Below are positions 35,265 through 45,299 of a stretch of DNA of 64,000 nt, piece after piece (position 1 is the stretch's first letter; each line of letters begins with the position of its first letter). Under the pieces are notes generated by a model that saw nothing but the letters and a program-made list of their open reading frames with translations, had not been told where the DNA came from and made no database searches. Position numbers and translations under genes: made by a program. Origin of the DNA: Melastoma dodecandrum (Eukaryota > Streptophyta > Magnoliopsida > Myrtales > Melastomataceae); assembly GCA_029817715.1 (NCBI GenBank), contig JARUPY010000149.1:248001-312000 (forward strand). Direction: 5' to 3'.

Positions 35265-36143
35265 GCGGGGAGGAATGTGGTCGGAGGGAAACTTCTCGGA
35301 CCGCACGCGCAGAGAATGCGCTCGGAGGGGACGGTCGGAGGGGAGGGGAGGAGGGGAGGGGAGGAGGGGAGGAGGGGAGGGTCGCCAACGACGAGCGTGA
35401 AAGCAAAGGGAAAACAATGGGTTACTAACTAGGTTCGTAAATCATTTAGTAAAAACGAACGGGGGCATTTACGTAATTTCACACCAACCAAAGGTTAGTA
35501 ATTAGGTTCGGAGTTCACTGTTAATTTTAGTAAATTACTAAACTATTTAGTAACGCGTTACTAAACCTAGCGGAGATTTACGAACAATTTTACTAAATCT
35601 TTACTAAAAGTTTCGAACTTTTACAAATATAATTAGTAATTTTTACTAAACTTGAACAGTGATTTTTTAGGCAAATTATTAGTAATCGGATACTAACGGG
35701 GTTAGTAAATCTCATTAGTAATTTACTAACCCCGTTAGTATCCGATTACTAACGTTACGAACCCCGTTAGTATCCGATTACTAACGTTACGAACCCCGTT
35801 AGTATCCGATTACTAACGTTACTAACCCCGTTAGTATCCGATTACTAACGTTACTAACCCCGTTAGTATCCGATTACTAACGTTACTAACCCCGTTCGTA
35901 TCCGATTACTACCGATTTTACGAATCAAGACAGATTTTTTTGTAAAAATGTTAGTAATCGGGTACTAACGGGGTTAGTAAATTACTAATGAAATTTACTA
36001 ACCCCGTTAGTATTCGATTACTAACAATTTTACTAAAAAAATGGTCACTGTTTAGTAGAATTTACTAAAAAAGTTAGTAAATTTTACTAACCGATTGATG
36101 AAATTTAGTAAACTACGTAATGCACGTAACGTTAGCCTCTTCC
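35265..36143 (-). repeat. Right terminal inverted repeat of MULE 1
   Basis: This is the inverted partner of 27075-27965. It keeps the 32-bp unit array (about 35670-36030) and the TTAGTAA-rich DNA. It differs by a shortened terminal palindrome (…ACGTAATGCACGTAACG…) and by expansion of the inner purine-rich tract at 35330-35395. Confidence 0.9.
35330..35395 (+). repeat. G-rich tract with G-quadruplex potential
   Basis: Runs of GGGG separated by A or AGGA occur at least seven times in succession on the + strand. The corresponding part of the left TIR has only two to three CCCCTCC runs, so this is a local expansion in one arm. Confidence 0.75.
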
Positions 36144-36152
36144 TTAAAAGTG
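36144..36152. repeat. Right target-site duplication of MULE 1
   Basis: TTAAAAGTG follows the GGCTAACG...CTTCC terminus directly and is identical to 27066-27074. The paralogous unoccupied site at 56186-56194 reads ATAAAAGTG. Confidence 0.93.
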
Positions 36153-36955
36153 TGATCAGTTAAAAAAAAAACACACAGTATGAAATGAATCTTTTCTTTT
36201 GCTTTTGAAGTTATCTTGACTCAAATGAAAGAAATGAATCAATCAATCAATGCTTTAATTCCAAGTCGCAGGTTGTCTGATAATATAAATATCGCCCAAA
36301 TTCCCTCCTCACGAACTTCGCCCTCTCGAATCCCAAAATAAGTTTAACTCTGCGTTGCAAAACCCGCCTCCCCTTTGCCCCGTAAGCATTCTTCTTCTTT
36401 CCGACCCTTCCCCGGCTCCAAAGTTGTGATCTTTCTGTCCAAAGTTGCGATCTTTGCTTGGTTTTTGGGTGATTTATTAGTGGATCTGGGCATCTTTTGG
36501 ACCCCATTTGGTGCTTGATTGGTTGCCTTCCAATCGGGAAATCGATTGTTTTTTTTTAGTTCATGACGGGTTGTGGATGTTTCTTTCTGGTGTTGGTGAT
36601 GGTCATTTGATGGGTGACGAGGAACTTCGTAATGCTGTTTTAGGGTGACTGTCCCGGATTTCCCCGCGACCCGAATCGTTTTTCTGTAATCATTTTTTTG
36701 TGAGATCGGCTTTTTGAGCAACTGGGTGCTGGTCAAAGTGTGCATTTTGGGGCCTTGACTGCTCCTTTCTTTGTGCAAGCGTTGGTTGTTCCTCCATTGT
36801 GAACTGCAGTGGCTTTTCTAGTAGATCTAGAGTGTGGATTTCTGTGACATGTAATGAATGAATGAACGATTCAATGATTACCGTGGCTTATTTCATTTGT
36901 TTGTGCACTCCTCTACTTATTTCCTTTCCCTATTTGTGTTTGAATTTAGTCCAGC
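36153..36955 (+). promoter_or_regulatory. Upstream region and 5'UTR of the SDE5-like gene
   Basis: About 800 bp lie between MULE 1 and the SDE5 start codon. The stretch 36144-36885 is duplicated at 56186-56763. Pyrimidine-rich DNA at 36340-36420 and the transcript-like sequence at 36440-36790, followed by a TTTGTGTTTGAATTTAG-type acceptor before 36952, suggest a 5'UTR with an intron. The promoter elements themselves were not resolved. Confidence 0.5.
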
Positions 36956-39900
36956 ATGGCAGCTTATGGCACCAGCATGGTGAATAACGTGGACGACGAG
37001 AAAGTTCTCAGGAGTCTGATTGATGCGTTCGGTTCTTCGTTTTCTCTAGAACAGATCGCTTCCATTTACTGTGAGGCACAAAAAGACGCAACCATGGCTG
37101 GCATCATGCTGTGTGACATGCAGGAGTTCAGCTCAACGAATAGGAGTAATGGGAAGTGGCGGACTGCGGAGAGTATTAAGTCCACAGAGGTGCCTAGTAG
37201 TAATTATGCCAACACATCTTTCCAGGGAAATGGGAATGTCGGATCTCCCAACCAGAGATGGCGTCCTGTTTCGGCTGGCTCCGTCTCAAGTGTGATTGGC
37301 AAAGGATATAGCAATCCCAAACCTTACGAAAGTGCCTCCAACACGATTTGGAAACCTTTAAAAGTGAACTCTGAAGTGTTGCCGGTGTCCAGGCCTGTTG
37401 TAGAAGTTCCCCTGGTGAAAGATGAAAAACAGGCTCGCTTGCAGAAAGACATGGAAGATTTTCTATTTAGTATGCTTGGAGATGGATTTCAATTGGACAG
37501 GGATGTTATTCGTGATGTTCTTGGTATGTGTTTCCCTGCTTGAGTTGCATACTTACATTGATGGATTTACTAAATAATTGGGATAAGAAATGCCTAAATT
37601 GGTTCAACTTAAGTACTTAAAACGCTACTTACATGAGAAATCAGTCTGGTCAAGTTTGTTTCTAATGACTCATGCTCTGCATCGGCTGCAGGTAAATGTG
37701 GATAGGACATGAAAAAGGTATGGTTGGATCTCATCTCATAACCCTGATAAATTTTGAGCGGGTGTAGTTCTGTTACATACACAGAATATTATCTACTTAG
37801 TAATTAATTTTCTGGATAAGCAACCCCTTGTTAAAATTTGAAAGAAAATTTCCAGTTTGATGTTAGTTTTTTGAAGAAAATTTCCATTTTATGTTAATTT
37901 TTTACCCGACAATTTCATGACGCCGGAAGATAGATTTATAGTAAAACTTTTCTTTTTGTTGGTTGGGTTCCTTCAATTGAATGTGTAGCTTCCCATTATT
38001 AGATGGATTTGTTCAATGTGTCACTAAATGTGCCTTTGCCTCTCATTCCCCCTTTGTTGCTCTTTCTTTGGGCATTATCACATTTTTTTGCTGCCAAAAT
38101 TGGTTGGGTTGAGTCCGTCCTGATCTGGTTGGCTTTGGCTACATTCAATTGGTCTTGCCATTTGGTAGCTATAGTTCAGTAATTGTGGTACGGAAAAGCT
38201 GGTATAGAGGTTGCCTTCTTGAATAACCTACATGTATTGATTAGAGATTCTCTATTTGTTTTCTGTGGCTTAGAGTATGGATAAGCTATTCGATGTTTCA
38301 CCTGTGGGAATGAAAGTAGGAAGAAACTGTAGCCAGCCATCGGCAAAAGTAAGTCATTCTGTTGACTCATGTTTCTTTCAGAAATGGGAGTATTTCTAAA
38401 AGCATCCAGTAGGCTTTTCTTATACCGGAACTGATTTTTTTGTAAAGAGATCTTCCTAAGACAGATTTTTGCATTGTCATATGAGGAGTTGATATATTTC
38501 ACATGCAAAGCTAATACCTATCGATCATATCTTAGTGATGAGGCCTGGCGTCTCCTTTTGTGGGTCACATGCTTTCTTGCATCCTGCTTTGTTTGTCTTA
38601 CAAGGAAAACCTTTTTCCCTTTTCTTGTAGTTACCAAATTCATACTCTGGGTATGAGAGAAGTCCTCGAGATACAACTTATAAAGAGCATTCTGAGCGGT
38701 AGGTCTATATCGTCGTGCTTCCTTATACATTTGTTTGAACCATTTCAGTCGATGATATTGTAATATTCACAACAAATTATAAATGTTTGATCCTGTAGGG
38801 TTGCATATGCAAATGGAGGAGAAATTCGGGGAGCAAAGACTCTTCCTAATGATGTCCTTCTTGCTTTGTATTATAATTCTGAGCCAGAAAAGGAGCTGGG
38901 AAGTCCAGCTCCTCCAAAGGTTGCCAAACAATCCAAAGGGTTTGATAAAGTGGTCTCTGAATCTCACGAAAATTGTACTCATAATTCCCAGACTTGTGGT
39001 TCCGACTTACAAGATGAAAATCGCTTGAATGGTAAACGAATTTTATCTTTACAAAATACCTTTTTTATTTGCTATTGGCATGAGCCCCTTGCCAAAGGGA
39101 AAATCCAATAGGATTCGAAGATATACAATTGGAATTTTTCATACTTTTACCCGGCCTGACTCGTGTAAGGTAAATTATAGATGAAGATGGTAGCTATCAG
39201 GTCCTCCGCCGGGCTGTGCAGGAATACCGTGTTACAATGAAGGAGTATTACAGTGCTGTAAGCCATTTTTCTCAGATTCTCCCAGTGCCTGAGCCTTGCC
39301 GCAAATTTAGTTTCTAATTCACGTTAATCCCATCTTTCTGACAGGCTATAGATGCCTTCAGCAAGGGGGACCATTCTCGTGTCAATAAGCTTATGGAACA
39401 GGTATTGGCTACGAGTAATGAAGAGTTGAAAAATAGATGCATGTAAACACACTTGCTAAAGCACTGAGTGGACCATGATTAATGGCAGGGAAAATTTTTC
39501 TACAAAAAGGCTCGGGATGCTGATGAAGAGTCCTGTAAAAAGATTTTTGACGTGAGGTACATTTCTATTCTTTGCTACCATTACGTATTCGATAAGCCAA
39601 CAACATTCCCTTATTTGGCGAGTTGAGTCATAACCCCACACTGCGCCTATCGTGTTTTTTGTAATTTTCTGATGCTTTCCTTTCCCTGTTGATTTTCCAG
39701 AAAGGAGGAGGAGGAGCAAAAGAATATGTTGCTTGACTTGCATGAGCATGATGTGGTGGCTGCAATTAGGTTGCTCAAGTGCCATGTTATCAATCTTGCC
39801 GGCATGCCAAGTGAGAAATCTTTCTGTCTTAATTCTTATTGGACTACCTGGCCAAGTAGCACAATATTAAATGCTGTTTCTCTTCGTTTGATCAGCATTC

Positions 39901-40193
39901 AACCACCTCAAGGTTGTAATTGAAAAGGACGACAAAGATACCTCGAAAGGCACCCGCAAACGACGGGTAAGATTGTTGATTGAAACCGTGATTGATTATT
40001 TTCGTAGTTTACCATATACTACATTATGAACCGTGTTGAGTCCTCCTACACTCACTTCGTGTGTCTGTTGCTCGGACAGGTTTTGAGGTTCTTGGAGAAG
40101 TATTCCATCAAGTGGGTCGAAGATACAAACCCGGGGGCAATACTTATCCCCCTGGCAGACATTGACCCTTCAACAATAACGAATAAAAAATAG
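36956..40193 (+). pseudogene. SDE5: SDE5-like RNA-silencing gene with an in-frame TAG
   Basis: SDE5 is a plant protein needed for trans-acting siRNA production and transgene silencing, acting with the SGS3/RDR6 pathway. The first exon (36956-37523) encodes the UBA-like start (VLRSLIDAFGSSFSLEQIAS). Later exons include 38274-38348, 38799-39031, 39181-39257, 39345-39401, 39489-39556, 39701-39810, 39896-39966 and 40080-40193. They encode the DUF1771 region (EYRVTMKEYYSAAIDAFS, LMEQGKFFYKKARDADEESC) and an Smr-like end (LLDLHEHDVVAAIRLLKC, LRFLEKYSIKWVEDTNPGAILI). Every join keeps frame. However, the 26-nt second exon (37692-37717) reads Gly-Lys-Cys-Gly-TAG-Asp-Met-Lys-Lys, with TAG at 37703-37705 where family members have Tyr. 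Skipping this exon breaks the frame. Either this copy is a recent pseudogene or that base is wrong. An additional exon near 38655-38699 is likely. Confidence 0.75.
37703..37705 (+). other. Nonsense codon in SDE5 exon 2
   Basis: TAG replaces the Tyr codon expected in the conserved C-G-Y-D-M context. A single-base change (TAT or TAC to TAG) would explain it. It is the only disabling change I found in the SDE5 reading frame. Confidence 0.75.
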
Positions 40194-40555
40194 ATAACCA
40201 GATTTTGAGCCACAGAGATGGAGGGACAGGCACGCGCAATGCGTCGTTGCACATATCTTGTGGTGAGTTATTCTCCGCTCCCTCGACGGGAATTCCACCA
40301 TTTTTGGAACTGAAGAAGCCTTAGAAATTATTTTGGAGTGTTGTATTTGTCCTCGCAGTATACGAGGATGTTGTATTTTGTAAATGCTTAGGTCGATGAG
40401 GACTGGCTCTTCTGGGGAATGTTTTGGATGTTAGGATCCTTCACTTTTGGCATCTATTAAATATTGGATGTTTCATGATTCAGGAGATGTAAGTGTATAC
40501 AATGAATGATTACTTTATATTATGAGAATCTAAGTTGAAATGGGATGCAAATAAT

Positions 40556-40628
40556 GTTGCTGTGGTATGGTGGTTATCACGTCAGTCTTACAATCTAAAG
40601 GTCTCCAGTTCGGTCCTGGGCAGCAGCT
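40556..40628 (+). tRNA. tRNA-Val(TAC)-like gene, degenerate
   Basis: A 7-bp acceptor stem is possible (GTTGCTG with CAGCAGC, one G-T pair). The T arm pairs TCCAG with CTGGG around the loop TTCGGTC. The anticodon loop CTTACAA gives TAC at 40589-40591. The middle matches plant tRNA-Val well (GGTTATCACGTCAGTCT...AAAGGTCTCCAGTTCG). The D loop is about two bases short, the anticodon stem has two mismatches, and the TTCGA of the T loop is TTCGG. It is probably a decayed tRNA-Val gene or tRNA-derived copy. Confidence 0.6.
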
Positions 40629-40761
40629 ATCGTAATTATTTTTATTGCTGCCATTTTTGCTCTAGCATATCATCCAGAGTTCTAGATGCAATGGCTTCGG
40701 GCTATACTGTTTTCGGAGTCACCCTCATGAGCATTTTTTGAGTCGTGCTGCTGCTCTTTCC

Positions 40762-43700
40762 TTACAGCTCGACACCCTTCGTGATCATCCTTGGGGCTAT
40801 GGCCATCGTCATGAGCTCTTGGAAAAGCAACTTACATGCATAAGGGATAGGAACCTGCACAATTTGGAATGCTCGAGTGTCAACCTGTGACCAACTATGA
40901 CCAGTGTTCTACCATATTGAGGAATAGAGAAAGAGCGGAGTAGGATGAAGGGGTGGTAACTTGCCTGAACGATGTCGATCTTGTTCTTGCAACCTTTGCA
41001 CTCAAAAGACTTCTTCCTGAGATTGGTGGAGGCTATCAAGCCGCAGCGCAGGCAGACGTGGACTCTGTACAGGTCGCTTAGGTCGAACATCCTCTCTTTG
41101 AGGAAGTTGGCAGCACCGTGCGCGATCAGACAGTCCCTTTCCATCTCACCTATACGGAGGCCGCCGTGACGAGATCGTCCCACGCTAGGCTGTCTGGTGA
41201 GGATCTGGATCTGCCCACGACCACGCGAATGGATCTTGTCATCGACCATGTGCTTCAACCTTTGGTAATAAGTTGGTCCGAGGAATATCATGGCTGTCAT
41301 CCTTCGGCCGGTGTGACCACTGCACATTATCTCATATCCGTGCATTTGATATCCGCATCTGTGGAGGGCCTTGCTGATATGGTCCACCTAAAACATCAAG
41401 AAAACCCAGAAAACGCTTTACTGCGGTTCTGGTTTAATCCATGAACCACCCAATTTTACGAGAAATATTACTCGCCGTGACTTCAGTAAAAGGAGTAGCG
41501 TCTCCTTCCTTACCCATGTGGGCTGCGACCTTGCCCATGATACACTCGATGAGCTGACCAGTGGTCATACGAGAAGGAATGGCATGCGGATTCATGATGA
41601 TATCGGGTGTTATGCCTTCCATGGTCCATGGCATGTCTTCTTGTGTATAAGTCAGGCCTATGGTTCCTTTTTGGCCATGCCTGCTGCTAAACTTGTCCCC
41701 GATTTGAGGTATCCGAACTGATCGTGTTCTCACTCGAACAAATCTCAATCCATCAGCATTTGTTGTGAGCAAAACCTGCAAGGCAACAGAACCAGCAACA
41801 ATAGAACTTTCCTTCCATAAAATATGCGTAAGTAGGACAAGAGATGATTAGGAGAAAGATCCTTACTCGATCCACCATACCAGCCTCACAGTCCCTAGGG
41901 CAATACTGTGATCACGCCTGGTATGACAGGAAGATTGTCCCTGAGCTCCATCCGGTGCAATTGGAGTCGTCTTCCCGATGATGATATCTTCCCCGGAAAC
42001 CCTGGTTCCCTGGTGTGAGGCAAAACTGCATACATTTAGTAAGAATTCTCCTCTATAGAACCCAACCATCAATCTGGATTTTACTGACTGGAGGAACCAC
42101 GCCATCATCATCCGACTTGTCATAAGAGCCCCGTCGCATACCCTGCAGGGTGACCCCATGTCAATTTGTAATCACAAGTTCTTTTTTTTTTTATAATCAC
42201 AGAATACAAGATCTCGGAGGATTTCAGGAAGTGAGTTTCACCATTGTTTTCATCTGATCAGGGTGGCCAAATTCCTCTTTGACTAATGTTCCCTTCTTCG
42301 ACTCGATGTCCCTGTCAAGAAATCGCCAATGTGCAGCAAAGAGACACGTGAAGATCCGGCAGGGTTGAAGTGCTGTATTGAATAAAGCATATCTATGACC
42401 GCGGAAGAGAAGTGCCCGGAAGAATCCATGATCAATGGATGACTGGTTCATGATGGCAGAATCTTCCTGATTATACCCAGAGTAGCAAGCAATAGCAACA
42501 ATGGCATTCTACAACAAAACAAAAGGGACCGGATAAGCCGGAACCGAGCGAAAGATATTTTACAGATTCCAAAGAGTTCTCCCAAGTAGAAGCTACTCAC
42601 TATGCCGGCCGGAAGTTCCCTGAAATGCAGATGTTCCATGGCTTGAGTCGTCACGAGTGGCTTTTGTGGGTAATACAGGACATAAGCAAATGTATCCTGA
42701 GACAGCGGCTTTCAACTTGATTTAGCTGAAGAAAGAGATGAAAAAAAAACCCAAAGAAAAACCTGTCCTTGGACTTACCATTCGGAACTGGTAATTTGTG
42801 ACATATATTCCCATTGCTTGCTTTCCCATTGCGGATTGATATGTATTCCGTGGAGACTGTAGTAAGAAGAAAAGAAAACAATGATTGCTAGGACAAGTTA
42901 ACAATTTGAACCCTTCCGTGGAAGCAAAACAAGCACCTGATTATGATCTGGAAATGGAATGATTGAAGCACAAACTCCTAAAATTAATGAAGGGTGGATC
43001 TCACAATGAGTGTATATTTTCGAATTTGTCTCCTCTCGATTCAGTCTAGCTTGAACAATGTCCTGGAAAAATAATCCAATTTTAAATTTACTATGCTAAA
43101 AACTGGAAGACATAAAAAAATGCTTCGGCAATGAAACTAGTTTGCTTACGTCAATTGTCATGGAGATCATAGTTGTTTCTTCTTCCTCGGTATCAAGATA
43201 CTCAATAAATCCATTTTCCACAATATTATCCCATCCGCTTTTGTCCAATGTTTCCTGTAAAAATACAGGGGCTGGATTGGAACCTACGATATAGCTTGAG
43301 AAGATAGAACGTGTTAGAAGGTGGTACCCTCTGCTGCAAATATTGAATGTGCCTTTTCTTGATGAGAAGTTTCTGTTTCTCGACTATCAATAATGGACGA
43401 CAGCAACGACCATAATCAGTGTAGATCCTCAATTCTTTCTGTCGGATATCTCTAACCACCCCTATTTCCATACTTACACTATTCTGGCCAAAGTAAACCA
43501 AAAGAATCAGATATAAACATTGAATCAGCAGAAAAATGGCATCAGAGATGTTTTCTCACTTGTCTTCTCAGCATTCGCAAAGTTCTCACCAACATGCCGG
43601 GGTCCCTGTGGACTCCTGCCCAGAAACCATTGACAAAAACTTTTGTCGCTTGTGGAATGACCACCGGAGAGATTTCCTGAATTTATTGGCAGAAGATCAA

Positions 43701-44201
43701 TGATGCAGTCAAAACATGTATGCTATCATCCAAGTGTATACTTGACTACACACAGTAAAAACCTGAAGTCTACTCCACCAAAATGACGATCCTCCAACAG
43801 ATAATAACGAAAAACTCCTCATTTCGACATTGCCAAGTATATACTCTACTATCCAGGGTAAAATCCAGAAGCCTTCTAAAAATCAACGTCCCTCCAATTC
43901 ACACAGAAATAATCGACAGACCACAACAATAACAATAACACTTCTCAACTCCGACCTCGGCGAAGTCCTGCCGGCTACCAGGGACATGCTGTGGATCCGG
44001 TCTGATCTCAATATCTCCGAGCTCATCCACGATCTCCTGCATGGTGTGTTAGATGAACTCGTTGAACGAGTCCAACTGCTGAGCAACCAGCCCTTTCTCC
44101 TCAAAGTAAGCCGAGATCACCGTCCACGCATCTTTCTGCGTGATCTCGCCGTCCTCCTCGGAGGCCACATTTTCCAGATCGTACTGCCGATCGTACTCCA
44201 T
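40762..44201 (-). pseudogene. NRPB2: RPB2 (RNA polymerase II second subunit) copy with large internal deletion
   Basis: The start ATG is at 44199-44201 ([18 protein letters not shown]), typical of plant RPB2. After 50 codons the frame meets TAA at 44049-44051. The sequence continues to about residue 85 (ADIEIRP-like region) and then resumes at 43676 with EISPVVIPQATKVFVNGFW, normally near residue 650. So roughly residues 90-640 (protrusion, lobe and most of the fork) are missing. The C-terminal half is present over many short exons: [74 protein letters not shown] and the CLRCGL...CKGCKNK zinc site. It ends [16 protein letters not shown] with a stop at 40762-40764. It cannot supply a functional polymerase subunit. 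Exon borders were not all resolved. Confidence 0.88.
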
Positions 44202-44325
44202 CCCTAACCCTAGTCTTCGCCTGGTGAGACGATCACGATCGACGGTTAGCGGGGTTTCTTCTCCCCCCTGGCGCGCGCGGGAGAGCCTTCGGTGGTTTAA
44301 CGGATACTGGGGGAGGGAAAACGGC

Positions 44326-44335
44326 CTATTTATAG
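44326..44335 (-). promoter_or_regulatory. TATA box of the RPB2 copy
   Basis: CTATAAATAG on the minus strand lies about 125 bp upstream of the RPB2 start codon. It is followed toward the gene by a pyrimidine/GC-rich leader. The promoter of the truncated copy therefore looks intact. Confidence 0.6.
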
Positions 44336-44373
44336 TACCGGGGAGTTTTCTATTTAGTCCTTATATTTCTTAA

Positions 44374-45299
44374 TATTTTCACTATTGGTCCTCTAATTTG
44401 TGTAGTTTGTTAAATTTTCAATTGGGTCCATTTCGTTCTTCCATTTATGCATAATATGTCTCGTACATCGTCTCGCACTAAACATATGTGCATGGAAAAT
44501 AAAATTGCATTAGGCGAAAAAAAATTATCGTCTCGCACCAAAAACATGACGTCGCCAAGCGTTTCAGGGTCGCCGGGACTGTTAGTGTCGCTCCACGTTC
44601 GACCGTTGCCAGCGGCAGTTCTCGCTCGTCCCGGAGGAGGATTCGCTATAAATGTTCGGGTTCTGCTAGTCCCATCTCGCCACTGTCTCCTGTGGCCACG
44701 GGTGAATATTCGAGTGAATTCTGCTCGGTTTGTGGATAAAGATTAGTGTCAGGACAGTGATCGGGAACATTTTCTTGTTTCCCGGTTGAGAGGTGATTGA
44801 CAGGGAGGCTCCGACTACTGAGAGCGCCTATGATTTATCGAGGGCGACATGTCCAGGACTTGCAACCTGAGACAAACGCAGTATACAGATACATTGATGA
44901 ACAAGGGGAAGAGAGGGAGGATGCGCCGAAATTCCACAGTGAGCTCGTGATAGCATTTTCCAATGCTGAAATCCTGTGACAGGTCCACCATCAGGATCGT
45001 GTAGAACCTAACAATGCGTGAGGACGGTCATATGGTGATTAAATTCAGTCCACAGTTACGAAGAGGGAGATTATCATCCGAGATAAACAATGATTCCACC
45101 ATTTCGAGGGGTCTTACTTGTGTCTGGACTAATGGTGATGAGGCCAGGTCACTGCATCGACCATTGCTGCACCGCCGATAAGCAGTTCCGATGAGCAATG
45201 GTTCAGAAGACGTCGAACTTATGCTAAACAATGTAGGCATCTGTTAAGAATACCTGCTCTGGAATCAGGATGCTCAACTCGACCAAAAAAGTAATTGAT
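44374..45299. other. Intergenic between the RPB2 copy and the DUF2921 gene
   Basis: No gene or repeat is supported. A TCGTCTCGCACYAAA phrase occurs twice (about 44468 and 44530). Short open frames show no family features. The 3'UTR of the minus-strand DUF2921 gene presumably lies at its right end. Confidence 0.5.

Larger units (their letters stand above)
27075..36143 (+). mobile_element. MULE element 1, complete, with MURA and Ulp1 genes
   Basis: This is a 9.07-kb Mutator-like element with terminal inverted repeats of about 0.88 kb (27075-27965 and about 35265-36143) and a perfect 9-bp target duplication. It carries a FAR1/MURA transposase on + and a convergent Ulp1-type protease gene on -. 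Plant MULEs carrying an Ulp1-like gene are known (for example those called Kaonashi in Arabidopsis and CUMULE in melon), and this layout fits them. The right terminus has lost a few bases of the terminal palindrome present on the left and has one substitution in GGAAG(C/A)GGC. The unoccupied paralog of the insertion site is at about 56186-56194. Confidence 0.93.

Noticed and set aside
35162..35432. Gly/Arg/Glu-rich open frames on both strands
   Set aside because: They result from the G/A-rich repeats inside the MULE right TIR and have no protein family features.
43830..44207. A 125-codon + strand open frame
   Set aside because: It is antisense to the first RPB2 exon and intron, whose minus-strand reading is clearly the biological one.
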